Source: Rhabditoides inermis (Eukaryota; Nematoda; Chromadorea; Rhabditida; Rhabditidae). From it: 64,000 nucleotides of DNA. This document shows, piece by piece, positions 29,278 to 38,922 of this stretch. Every line of letters starts with the position of its first letter. Within the stretch, counting starts at the first letter, position 1. The position numbers were made by a program, and so were the translations under genes. Below the pieces are notes generated by a model, which made no database searches, was not told the origin of the DNA, and was given only the letters and a program-made list of their open reading frames with translations. The stretch lies in contig CAWZYM010000155.1 of assembly GCA_963966185.1 (NCBI GenBank), positions 1 through 64,000 of the forward strand, given 5' to 3'.

Positions 29278-32104
29278 GTGCAGGTGGCTTCCCCTCACTC
29301 TTTTGTAGATAATGTAGATTGTGATACTGTAGGATGTAACCTCGTTGATTCTAGTAACTATGTTAAAATTCCGACTTCGAAGGTTCTGCTTATTAACGTG
29401 CGCTCGGTTAGAAACAAGCTGTATGAACTTGAATCTCTTTTAAACACCGAAAAGCCCATGATTGTTATATTGACTGCAACGTGGCTCAGCCCACACGAAT
29501 CAATTGCGTCACTCTCATTGGGTGGTCGCTATACTATACTGCGTTCCGATAGGCTAACTCATGCAGGTGGTGTAATGGCGTTGTATCAATCAAACATTTC
29601 TATCAAGCTCATTAGATCAATATCTATCAATAATCTCTCCGAAATTCTTTCATTCGACATTTTCCCTTCCAATCATTTGCTCATAGACAGACCAATACGT
29701 TTCATTGCTTGCTACCGTACTCCCGGTTCCACTCCCGAAATAAAAAGAACAGGGTTCCAGCTCATCTCTGAACTAGATTCACTTGTTGATTCAGAAAATA
29801 GATCACATGTTGTGTTAGGCGATTTCAATGCGCCCTCAATTGATTGGAAATGCAGCCGTGCATTTGACTCATTTGACAAATCGCTCTTGGATTTCGCTTG
29901 CTTGCATTCGATGTGTCAAACAGTTAATAAGCCAACTATGGTCAAACGAACTGGCATAAAATCAAACACTCTTGATATAATCCTGGTCGACAATTCCTCT
30001 CTTGTAACTAGTACGCGCGTCTATGATCGTTTCAGCACGTGCGATCACCTACCCGTTGAATTTGTATTGCGCATCGAAGACACTCCCGAACACCAAAAAC
30101 CTCATTTCATGAGAAATTTCAAAAAAGCAAATTGGGATGTTATTAACAATGCTATAGATTCTATTCGATGGACACAAGTTTTTATTGGAAAGACGGTAGA
30201 GCAAGCTGCATCTAAGTTTTACGAAATCATAAATGGCATTATTGATTCAAATATTCCGCTTGTCGCTCCGGCTATCAATCGCCCCCGCTTATTACCTCGT
30301 TATCTACAAAAGCTGAAGCGACAGGCAATTAAACTTTCTAAAACAAGACCTCACTCCATTGAATCTGATAGATCACAGCGTCGCCTACGTAAAGCAATAA
30401 CTTCTTGGAATTGCAAGCGAGAGTCTAAACTAATCTTGAATGGTAATAAATCAGCTTTCTATCGCGATGTTCGAAATAAAATGCATCCCGACGGTGGCAT
30501 CGGCGCAGTTTGCCAAGATGGCGAATTCATTCACAACACGCTCGATAAATGCGAAATCTTTGCTGACTATTTTGATTCGGTATATCGCAATATCGATGCA
30601 CCACCTGGTACTGACTTGCCTAAACTCTCGCATTCACTTGACATGATCGATATTACTTTCCTTGGAGTTCATAAAACTATTTCCAAACTTGATTCTAAAT
30701 ATAACACTTCTCCAGACGGCATAAATAATGTGTTTCTAAAACAAACAGTTAATTCCATTTCCGTTCCATTGACGATTCTTTTTGCAATGTCCATGTCTGT
30801 CAGAAAAATCCCATCTATTTGGAAAGAAGCTTGGGTAAAACCATTATTCAAAAAAGGCGCACGTGAATCTGTTTCAAACTACAGGCCGATTTCTCTCACT
30901 TGTAGCATTTCCAAAGTAATGGAAGGAATCTGTGTTCAGCAGATCACAAAATATTTAGAACAGCATAGCTTACTTACTCTCGGAAAAACAATTTGGTTTC
31001 CGCAAAAATCGATCTACTAATGCGCAACTGATTGAATGTCATATGAACTGGTGCAAGCATACTTCATCCGATTTTGTTATCGATTGTATTTACTTTGATT
31101 TTAAGAAAGCATTTGACACTATAAATCACGATCTTCTTTTTAAGAAACTTGACGCTATCGGTATTCGCGGAAACGCGCTTGGCTGGATAATCGAATTTCT
31201 CAAAAATCGCAAGCAGTCTATCATGATCGGCTCAAGGCGTTCTTCACCGCGTGTCGTTAATTGTGGCGTTCCACAAGGCTCATGTCTTGGTCCTCTGTTG
31301 TTCAACATTTTCATTGATAACATTCCAGATAACCTTCCAAAAGATGTTTATCATGCGCTTTACGCTGATGATCTGAAAATTTCCTATCATTTCAATTATA
31401 CCAGCACTACTGCTGCAACTACCTTTCAAAAAGCTATCGACACAGTCGCAGCTTGGTCAGCCACTTGGGGTCTTCAGATATCCACTGAGAAAACACAAAT
31501 ATTGCATATAGGCAAGCGGAATCCAAGGCACACTTATACAGCTCACGGCTGCGTTCTCAAACCAATAGATGCTGCCAAAGATCTTGGTATTCTAGTGAAT
31601 AATAACTTGTTGTTCCGTGATCATCTAAAACAAATTGTTCAGCAAACTCTCTATTCTATAAATGATTTCCTTCGCACATACAAAACACGAAGCCCCACTC
31701 TTCTGATTACTGCGTACACTACCTACTTTCGCTGTAAACTAGAATATTGTACCGAGCTCTGGAACCCTACTGACGTTGCTTCTGTAAACCTAATCGAAAG
31801 CATACAACGCTATTATACTCGACGTGTGTGTCAGCGTATCGGACGCAACTTATCATACCCCGAACGCCTTCAATTTTTTAATCTTCAATCTCTTGAAAAT
31901 AGGCGATTCTTAAATGACGTCACTTACATACACAAAGTTATTCACTCAAAAACGACTTTAGACTATCATGGGCTTTTCGCAATTATTCCAACTCGTACTC
32001 GCGGCTCTCATGAATTTAGGATTGTTCCCTCATTCGATCACACAGGCCGTACTAGCACTTTTTTTAAGCAGAACCTTCGTAATTTGGAACTCCCTTCCTC
32101 ATGA
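29278..32104 (+). pseudogene. LINE ORF2 (APE endonuclease-RT), copy 1, frameshifted
   Basis: Same protein as the copy 2 ORF2 but broken: TTAC is duplicated near 30970-30977, shifting the frame. The first part stays open to a stop at 31018-31020, and the rest of the RT domain continues in another frame to 32104. The endonuclease (LGDFNAPSIDW, CDHLPVEF) lies before the break; the core RT motifs (DFKKAFDTINH, GVPQGSCLGP, YADD) lie after it. Apart from this, the only difference from copy 2 that I noticed is a synonymous G/A near 30039. This copy should not make a working RT. Confidence 0.9.
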
Positions 32105-32340
32105 CTTAGTTTCCGTCAACGACCCTTCCGTCTTCAAATCACAACTCTCTACATTAGATATTATGCCACCTAGCAAATTGCGCAACCTATAGAGACCATA
32201 TTTTCTTGTTTCGTATATTATTATGTTATTATTCCTTATTTATATTCAACCCCATCCATATCTGCCGTTTTCCATGTTTTCACTTTTTGTTGCTATGTCG
32301 ATTTTCTCATGTTATCGGTAATAAATCTATCTATCTATCT

Positions 32341-32372
32341 GAAGGTCGTGAGTTCGATCCTCACCGGGAGCA
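32341..32372 (+). pseudogene. tRNA-Met(CAT) 3' part, split by LINE
   Basis: Unit 20. Last 32 nt of the gene, from GAAGG to the discriminator A, with the B box. Confidence 0.95.
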
Positions 32373-32482
32373 ATTCTTTTGAACTCCTGTCTTTCTCTAA
32401 TCCGGTCAAACTCTTTTATCATTTCTCGCCAGACGCGCAGTACACCGCACTCAACTTCAGAACACGAGAAGAAGGAGCGTGT

Positions 32483-32554
32483 GGCCGGATGGTCTAGGGG
32501 TATGATTCTCGCTTCGGGTGCGAGAGGTCCCGGGTTCGAATCCCGGTTCGGCCC
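32483..32554 (+). tRNA. tRNA-Pro(CGG)
   Basis: Unit 20, beyond LINE copy 1; consensus. Confidence 0.95.
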
Positions 32555-32660
32555 AAACATTTTGCTCTCAAACATTTGAAAAAAATCAATCGGCTATCGT
32601 TTTATTTGCAGCTATATCAACGGCAATCAAAGCTATCGATGAACAGTAATAAAAAAGAAT

Positions 32661-32732
32661 TAGCAGCGAGTGGTTTCGATCCACCGACCTCTGGGTTATG
32701 GGCCCAGCACGCTTCCACTGCGCCACGCTGCT
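32661..32732 (-). tRNA. tRNA-iMet(CAT), fully paired
   Basis: Unit 20; canonical anticodon stem. Confidence 0.95.
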
Positions 32733-32809
32733 GACGTCTGGGAATGTGCAAAACGCAGAGACAGCTGCGAAGGCGCGTAGATGAGCCGTAAACAAAAGTA
32801 CAAAATGTC

Positions 32810-32882
32810 AGCACGATGCGGGGATCGAACCCGCGACAACCAGATTAAGAGTCTGGTGCTCTACCGACTGAGCTAACCGGGC
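32810..32882 (-). tRNA. tRNA-Lys(CTT), acceptor-stem mismatch
   Basis: Unit 20; C3-T70 mismatch as in unit 13, and T loop TTCGATC instead of TTCGAGC. Confidence 0.8.
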
Positions 32883-33029
32883 TCTGTGTGAGCGGCCATG
32901 ATCGACCGTGAGATAGTGGCATATTCTCGCCGCACAACGTACGATCAGAACGAGTTGGAAAAGCGATGCAAGTGCGCGTGTGTGTGCGAATCGAGCACAT
33001 TTACCGATTTGTATCTCTGCTGCTGCCGT

Positions 33030-33102
33030 GGTCCTGTGGTGTAGTGGTTATCACGTCTGCTTCACACGCAGAAGGTCGCCGGTTCGATCCCGGCCAGGAC
33101 CT
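33030..33102 (+). tRNA. tRNA-Val(CAC), G7-C66 variant
   Basis: Unit 20; fully paired acceptor stem. Confidence 0.95.
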
Positions 33103-33386
33103 TTTTGAGACGTTTTACCGAACGTATACATGTACGTTTGCATGTTTTTTTCCAGGACGCTACTCCCACACAGACGTTCCATTTGTGGTGCAGAGATGTG
33201 TGCGAAGCGTCGAAAATGAACGACACACGTGGAGCGGAACATAATCACAGGAGCCGAATAAATCGGGCGAATAACTCGTTTAATCCGTCTTTTATCCGAG
33301 TCGCATATTTGGTAAGTCTTCAGATAACATTGCTAGCGTTTCTACTGGCGCTCAGGTCATTGCTGATTGCGCACAGAGAACCGCGT

Positions 33387-33458
33387 GGGGGTATAGCTCA
33401 GTGGCAGAGCAATCGGCTGCAGTCCGATAGGTCCCCGGTTCAAATCCGAGTGCCCCCT
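33387..33458 (+). tRNA. tRNA-Cys(GCA)
   Basis: Unit 21; consensus. Confidence 0.95.
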
Positions 33459-33564
33459 AACTTTTTGCACTTTCCAGCGCCACTTTGCCTGATCAACTTT
33501 TCGTGTTTCCTGCAGGCGCGCCTTCGATCCAGTTCATTTCGGATTTTCCGAGTCGCTGTGGCAT

Positions 33565-33636
33565 GGCTGAGTGGTCTAGTGGTATGATTCTCGCTTAGGG
33601 TGCGAGAGGTCCCGGGTTCAATCCCCGGCTCAGCCC
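33565..33636 (+). tRNA. tRNA-Pro(AGG)
   Basis: Unit 21; consensus. Confidence 0.95.
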
Positions 33637-33723
33637 TAATTTTGCGCGTTTACACGCAAATTGTTTTCGTAGTTTTGCCGGCCAGTTGGAGTTGTCTATC
33701 GCGGCTGCAGCGGCTCGCTCGTG

Positions 33724-33764
33724 GCTTCCGTAGCGCAGTAGGCAGCGCGTCAGTCTCATAATCT
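33724..33764 (+). pseudogene. tRNA-Met(CAT) 5' part, split by LINE
   Basis: Unit 21; same 41-nt 5' piece and same break as in unit 20. Confidence 0.95.
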
Positions 33765-34033
33765 TTTCCCTCGCGTGTCCCATTCCCTCGCGTGTCTCGC
33801 TAGAGAGTGGTTGCCCTATTCGCCCCTCTCCCGCGCCACTGCCGTATTGATCGCCCCCTGATCTACCGCAGCTTCACGCCAACTTGGCCCAGTGGATACG
33901 TTTATGAAACTGGGCCCGTACCGTGAGTCGGGTTAGCTGCTTCCATCTCTTGCGCGCTTCCCTCTTTCTCACTCTCTCGCTCTTTTGGGTGGTTTTTTGT
34001 ATGGAGTAAAAGCCACCCAAACCAGGTACTGCC

Positions 34034-35065
34034 ATGGATTCTTCCCAATTCGCTTTCTTCTCTCGCATGCTCGAGCAGCAGAATCTCCTGATCGAGCAGC
34101 ACGGCAAGCTCATCGCCAACCAGGGCAAGCAGTTGGAGGCTATTCAAGAGACGGTGTCGCAAAACACCGCGGCACTGTCTCGTCTGGTGGCTGCAATCGA
34201 CTCGCCCCCTGCCGCCCGCTCGCCCCACTTTCCCACGCTCACCTACTCGAGTGTGGCACGCGCGATGCACTCGGAGTCGGCTCGCGCCGTGTTCCTCGAC
34301 AAGGCGACCCGTGCCGTTATCGTCGGCAGGGAAGAGAAGAGGACTGAAGAGGAGACCACCAAGGACGATTTCCTCTTCATCGGGGAGCTCGTTCGCGCCA
34401 CCGGTGACGAGGAGCTGATCCAACTGTACGGCCAGAAGAAGATCTCTTGCCACCGCCACCCCGCTGTCCGACCGCCCAAGGGAAACCGCATCATCAAGGT
34501 CCAGCTGGAGACGAACCTGCTCAGGGACCGCCTGCTTTCGGGCATTTACTCGCACAGGTGGTCGGAGCTGGAGACGGTTCAATTCCGCTATGCTCGTCGT
34601 GACTACACGGAGGAGGAGCTCGCCGAGGATCGCGCTCTCCGGACGCAGGCCAAGACCCTCAACGAAGCTGCCGGCAAGGTCGCCTTCGTTGTACGTGACT
34701 GCCGTCTCGTCAAGCTTCGGGTTCCCCGCGACTTCAAGGATCACGCGCCCGCGACTGCAGCCGCGCCCCCTCCGCCTCTCGTCAGCGAGTTCGTGCAGCC
34801 CATCGCCCCCGCCTCCAGGAGCAGCCGTTCCACCACCGCCGCCGCCGCTTCCGCGCGCTCGCAGTCTCGTGCTTCCCGTTCTCGCGCTGCTTCCGCTTCT
34901 ACCGCGCGCTCTGTCTCTTCTACTCGCGGGTCTAAGAGGGTTGCTGACCAGTCTGCCGGAGGCACTTTCCAGGAGCCGAAGCGTGTCGCCGAGGACTCGC
35001 AGCTCAACGTCGCCGGATCCTCTTCCGAGCCCGCTGTCGTGCCGATGGAGTCCGCTGTCTCCTAG
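34034..35065 (+). CDS. LINE ORF1 protein (343 aa), copy 2
   Basis: Protein identical to the copy 1 ORF1; it ends at TAG 35063-35065, and the frame after the TAG is open for 12 codons into the ORF2 reading. Confidence 0.88.
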   Translation: MDSSQFAFFSRMLEQQNLLIEQHGKLIANQGKQLEAIQETVSQNTAALSRLVAAIDSPPAARSPHFPTLTYSSVARAMHSESARAVFLDKATRAVIVGREEKRTEEETTKDDFLFIGELVRATGDEELIQLYGQKKISCHRHPAVRPPKGNRIIKVQLETNLLRDRLLSGIYSHRWSELETVQFRYARRDYTEEELAEDRALRTQAKTLNEAAGKVAFVVRDCRLVKLRVPRDFKDHAPATAAAPPPPLVSEFVQPIAPASRSSRSTTAAAASARSQSRASRSRAASASTARSVSSTRGSKRVADQSAGGTFQEPKRVAEDSQLNVAGSSSEPAVVPMESAVS

Positions 35066-35101
35066 GGAGCTCGTCAGGCACCAGTTCTTCCCCCTCTCTA
35101 T

Positions 35102-37924
35102 GTGCAGGTGGCTTCCCCTCACTCTTTTGTAGATAATGTAGATTGTGATACTGTAGGATGTAACCTCGTTGATTCTAGTAACTATGTTAAAATTCCGACT
35201 TCGAAGGTTCTGCTTATTAACGTGCGCTCGGTTAGAAACAAGCTGTATGAACTTGAATCTCTTTTAAACACCGAAAAGCCCATGATTGTTATATTGACTG
35301 CAACGTGGCTCAGCCCACACGAATCAATTGCGTCACTCTCATTGGGTGGTCGCTATACTATACTGCGTTCCGATAGGCTAACTCATGCAGGTGGTGTAAT
35401 GGCGTTGTATCAATCAAACATTTCTATCAAGCTCATTAGATCAATATCTATCAATAATCTCTCCGAAATTCTTTCATTCGACATTTTCCCTTCCAATCAT
35501 TTGCTCATAGACAGACCAATACGTTTCATTGCTTGCTACCGTACTCCCGGTTCCACTCCCGAAATAAAAAGAACAGGGTTCCAGCTCATCTCTGAACTAG
35601 ATTCACTTGTTGATTCAGAAAATAGATCACATGTTGTGTTAGGCGATTTCAATGCGCCCTCAATTGATTGGAAATGCAGCCGTGCATTTGACTCATTTGA
35701 CAAATCGCTCTTGGATTTCGCTTGCTTGCATTCGATGTGTCAAACAGTTAATAAGCCAACTATGGTCAAACGAACTGGCATAAAATCAAACACTCTTGAT
35801 ATAATCCTGGTCGACAATTCCTCTCTTGTAACTAGTACGCGCGTCTATGATCGTTTCAGCACATGCGATCACCTACCCGTTGAATTTGTATTGCGCATCG
35901 AAGACACTCCCGAACACCAAAAACCTCATTTCATGAGAAATTTCAAAAAAGCAAATTGGGATGTTATTAACAATGCTATAGATTCTATTCGATGGACACA
36001 AGTTTTTATTGGAAAGACGGTAGAGCAAGCTGCATCTAAGTTTTACGAAATCATAAATGGCATTATTGATTCAAATATTCCGCTTGTCGCTCCGGCTATC
36101 AATCGCCCCCGCTTATTACCTCGTTATCTACAAAAGCTGAAGCGACAGGCAATTAAACTTTCTAAAACAAGACCTCACTCCATTGAATCTGATAGATCAC
36201 AGCGTCGCCTACGTAAAGCAATAACTTCTTGGAATTGCAAGCGAGAGTCTAAACTAATCTTGAATGGTAATAAATCAGCTTTCTATCGCGATGTTCGAAA
36301 TAAAATGCATCCCGACGGTGGCATCGGCGCAGTTTGCCAAGATGGCGAATTCATTCACAACACGCTCGATAAATGCGAAATCTTTGCTGACTATTTTGAT
36401 TCGGTATATCGCAATATCGATGCACCACCTGGTACTGACTTGCCTAAACTCTCGCATTCACTTGACATGATCGATATTACTTTCCTTGGAGTTCATAAAA
36501 CTATTTCCAAACTTGATTCTAAATATAACACTTCTCCAGACGGCATAAATAATGTGTTTCTAAAACAAACAGTTAATTCCATTTCCGTTCCATTGACGAT
36601 TCTTTTTGCAATGTCCATGTCTGTCAGAAAAATCCCATCTATTTGGAAAGAAGCTTGGGTAAAACCATTATTCAAAAAAGGCGCACGTGAATCTGTTTCA
36701 AACTACAGGCCGATTTCTCTCACTTGTAGCATTTCCAAAGTAATGGAAGGAATCTGTGTTCAGCAGATCACAAAATATTTAGAACAGCATAGCTTACTCT
36801 CGGAAAAACAATTTGGTTTCCGCAAAAATCGATCTACTAATGCGCAACTGATTGAATGTCATATGAACTGGTGCAAGCATACTTCATCCGATTTTGTTAT
36901 CGATTGTATTTACTTTGATTTTAAGAAAGCATTTGACACTATAAATCACGATCTTCTTTTTAAGAAACTTGACGCTATCGGTATTCGCGGAAACGCGCTT
37001 GGCTGGATAATCGAATTTCTCAAAAATCGCAAGCAGTCTATCATGATCGGCTCAAGGCGTTCTTCACCGCGTGTCGTTAATTGTGGCGTTCCACAAGGCT
37101 CATGTCTTGGTCCTCTGTTGTTCAACATTTTCATTGATAACATTCCAGATAACCTTCCAAAAGATGTTTATCATGCGCTTTACGCTGATGATCTGAAAAT
37201 TTCCTATCATTTCAATTATACCAGCACTACTGCTGCAACTACCTTTCAAAAAGCTATCGACACAGTCGCAGCTTGGTCAGCCACTTGGGGTCTTCAGATA
37301 TCCACTGAGAAAACACAAATATTGCATATAGGCAAGCGGAATCCAAGGCACACTTATACAGCTCACGGCTGCGTTCTCAAACCAATAGATGCTGCCAAAG
37401 ATCTTGGTATTCTAGTGAATAATAACTTGTTGTTCCGTGATCATCTAAAACAAATTGTTCAGCAAACTCTCTATTCTATAAATGATTTCCTTCGCACATA
37501 CAAAACACGAAGCCCCACTCTTCTGATTACTGCGTACACTACCTACTTTCGCTGTAAACTAGAATATTGTACCGAGCTCTGGAACCCTACTGACGTTGCT
37601 TCTGTAAACCTAATCGAAAGCATACAACGCTATTATACTCGACGTGTGTGTCAGCGTATCGGACGCAACTTATCATACCCCGAACGCCTTCAATTTTTTA
37701 ATCTTCAATCTCTTGAAAATAGGCGATTCTTAAATGACGTCACTTACATACACAAAGTTATTCACTCAAAAACGACTTTAGACTATCATGGGCTTTTCGC
37801 AATTATTCCAACTCGTACTCGCGGCTCTCATGAATTTAGGATTGTTCCCTCATTCGATCACACAGGCCGTACTAGCACTTTTTTTAAGCAGAACCTTCGT
37901 AATTTGGAACTCCCTTCCTCATGA
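35102..37924 (+). CDS. LINE ORF2: APE endonuclease plus reverse transcriptase (intact)
   Basis: An open reading of 940 residues from the GTG at 35102, but really open back to the ORF1 TAG in the same frame; the first in-frame ATG is only about 60 residues in (...EKPMIVIL). Domains in order: an exonuclease/endonuclease/phosphatase-type APE domain, residues about 35-265 (INVRSVRNK, LGDFNAPSIDW, CDHLPVEF); and a reverse transcriptase, about 500-760 (NYRPISLT, QFGFRKNRST, DFKKAFDTINH, GVPQGSCLGP, catalytic YADD near 693). The C-terminal region has the FRCKLEYCTELW...IESIQRYYTRR type of motif common in CR1/Jockey-like elements. I see no RNase H domain and no clear zinc finger. By family knowledge it nicks the target and primes reverse transcription from it. 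The start is uncertain: readthrough, reinitiation or a non-AUG start are all possible. Confidence 0.92.
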   Translation: MQVASPHSFVDNVDCDTVGCNLVDSSNYVKIPTSKVLLINVRSVRNKLYELESLLNTEKPMIVILTATWLSPHESIASLSLGGRYTILRSDRLTHAGGVMALYQSNISIKLIRSISINNLSEILSFDIFPSNHLLIDRPIRFIACYRTPGSTPEIKRTGFQLISELDSLVDSENRSHVVLGDFNAPSIDWKCSRAFDSFDKSLLDFACLHSMCQTVNKPTMVKRTGIKSNTLDIILVDNSSLVTSTRVYDRFSTCDHLPVEFVLRIEDTPEHQKPHFMRNFKKANWDVINNAIDSIRWTQVFIGKTVEQAASKFYEIINGIIDSNIPLVAPAINRPRLLPRYLQKLKRQAIKLSKTRPHSIESDRSQRRLRKAITSWNCKRESKLILNGNKSAFYRDVRNKMHPDGGIGAVCQDGEFIHNTLDKCEIFADYFDSVYRNIDAPPGTDLPKLSHSLDMIDITFLGVHKTISKLDSKYNTSPDGINNVFLKQTVNSISVPLTILFAMSMSVRKIPSIWKEAWVKPLFKKGARESVSNYRPISLTCSISKVMEGICVQQITKYLEQHSLLSEKQFGFRKNRSTNAQLIECHMNWCKHTSSDFVIDCIYFDFKKAFDTINHDLLFKKLDAIGIRGNALGWIIEFLKNRKQSIMIGSRRSSPRVVNCGVPQGSCLGPLLFNIFIDNIPDNLPKDVYHALYADDLKISYHFNYTSTTAATTFQKAIDTVAAWSATWGLQISTEKTQILHIGKRNPRHTYTAHGCVLKPIDAAKDLGILVNNNLLFRDHLKQIVQQTLYSINDFLRTYKTRSPTLLITAYTTYFRCKLEYCTELWNPTDVASVNLIESIQRYYTRRVCQRIGRNLSYPERLQFFNLQSLENRRFLNDVTYIHKVIHSKTTLDYHGLFAIIPTRTRGSHEFRIVPSFDHTGRTSTFFKQNLRNLELPSS

Positions 37925-38160
37925 CTTAGTTTCCGTCAACGACCCTTCCGTCTTCAAATCACAACTCTCTACATTAGATATTATGCCACCTAGCAAATTG
38001 CGCAACCTATAGAGACCATATTTTCTTGTTTCGTATATTATTATGTTATTATTCCTTATTTATATTCAACCCCATCCATATCTGCCGTTTTCCATGTTTT
38101 CACTTTTTGTTGCTATGTCGATTTTCTCATGTTATCGGTAATAAATCTATCTATCTATCT

Positions 38161-38192
38161 GAAGGTCGTGAGTTCGATCCTCACCGGGAGCA
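38161..38192 (+). pseudogene. tRNA-Met(CAT) 3' part, split by LINE
   Basis: Unit 21; 32-nt 3' piece. Confidence 0.95.
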
Positions 38193-38302
38193 ATTCTTTT
38201 GAACTCCTGTCTTTCTCTAATCCGGTCAAACTCTTTTATCATTTCTCGCCAGACGCGCAGTACACCGCACTCAACTTCAGAACACGAGAAGAAGGAGCGT
38301 GT

Positions 38303-38374
38303 GGCCGGATGGTCTAGGGGTATGATTCTCGCTTCGGGTGCGAGAGGTCCCGGGTTCGAATCCCGGTTCGGCCC
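38303..38374 (+). tRNA. tRNA-Pro(CGG)
   Basis: Unit 21, beyond LINE copy 2; consensus. Confidence 0.95.
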
Positions 38375-38480
38375 AAACATTTTGCTCTCAAACATTTGAA
38401 AAAAATCAATCGGCTATCGTTTTATTTGCAGCTATATCAACGGCAATCAAAGCTATCGATGAACAGTAATAAAAAAGAAT

Positions 38481-38552
38481 TAGCAGCGAGTGGTTTCGAT
38501 CCACCGACCTCTGGGTTATGGGCCCAGCACGCTTCCACTGCGCCACGCTGCT
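38481..38552 (-). tRNA. tRNA-iMet(CAT), fully paired
   Basis: Unit 21; canonical anticodon stem. Confidence 0.95.
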
Positions 38553-38629
38553 GACGTCTGGGAATGTGCAAAACGCAGAGACAGCTGCGAAGGCGCGTAG
38601 ATGAGCCGTAAACAAAAGTACAAAATGTC

Positions 38630-38702
38630 AGCACGATGCGGGGCTCGAACCCGCGACAACCAGATTAAGAGTCTGGTGCTCTACCGACTGAGCTAACCGG
38701 GC
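38630..38702 (-). tRNA. tRNA-Lys(CTT), acceptor-stem mismatch
   Basis: Unit 21; C3-T70 mismatch, T loop TTCGAGC. Confidence 0.8.
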
Positions 38703-38849
38703 TCTGTGTGAGCGGCCATGATCGACCGTGAGATAGTGGCATATTCTCGCCGCACAACGTACGATCAGAACGAGTTGGAAAAGCGATGCAAGTGCGCGTG
38801 TGTGTGCGAATCGAGCACACTTACCGATTTGTATCTCTGCTGCTGCCGT

Positions 38850-38922
38850 GGTCCTGTGGTGTAGTGGTTATCACGTCTGCTTCACACGCAGAAGGTCGCC
38901 GGTTCGATCCCGGCCAGGACCT
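38850..38922 (+). tRNA. tRNA-Val(CAC), G7-C66 variant
   Basis: Unit 21; fully paired acceptor stem. Confidence 0.95.

Larger units (their letters stand above)
27941..32340 (+). mobile_element. Full-length non-LTR retrotransposon (LINE), copy 1, in tRNA-Met
   Basis: A 4400-bp element interrupts the elongator-Met gene; removing it restores an exact 73-nt tRNA gene. It has a GC-rich 5' leader of about 270 bp that starts with two copies of a TTCCCTCGCGTGTC motif, then ORF1, an in-frame TAG, ORF2 and a 3' UTR. The 3' end is AATAAA (from 32320) running into (ATCT)4. No target-site duplication can be separated from the tail, because the last target bases are also ATCT. Endonuclease type and RT motifs place it in the CR1/Jockey-like group of APE LINEs. 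Copy 2 (33765-38160) sits at the identical tRNA base. Confidence 0.95.
33765..38160 (+). mobile_element. Full-length non-LTR retrotransposon (LINE), copy 2, in tRNA-Met
   Basis: A 4396-bp element, the same as copy 1 except for the absent 4-bp duplication and very few substitutions, with the same 5' end, same (ATCT)4 tail and same position after nucleotide 41 of the tRNA. Both reading frames are open, so it could be an active master copy. Because the copies are nearly identical and lie in successive units, duplication of a LINE-bearing unit is as likely as two independent insertions. Confidence 0.95.

Noticed and set aside
28078..29298. 406-codon minus-strand ORF opposite LINE ORF1 (and its twin at 33902-35122)
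   Set aside because: A shadow of the GC-rich ORF1 codons; the sense strand has the coiled coil and the element context.
28766..29308. 180-codon plus-strand ORF, Pro/Ser/Arg-rich, overlapping ORF1
   Set aside because: Alternative frame of the low-complexity ORF1 tail.
29276..29308. ATG at 29276 as the start of LINE ORF2
   Set aside because: It is out of frame with ORF2 and meets a stop after about ten codons.
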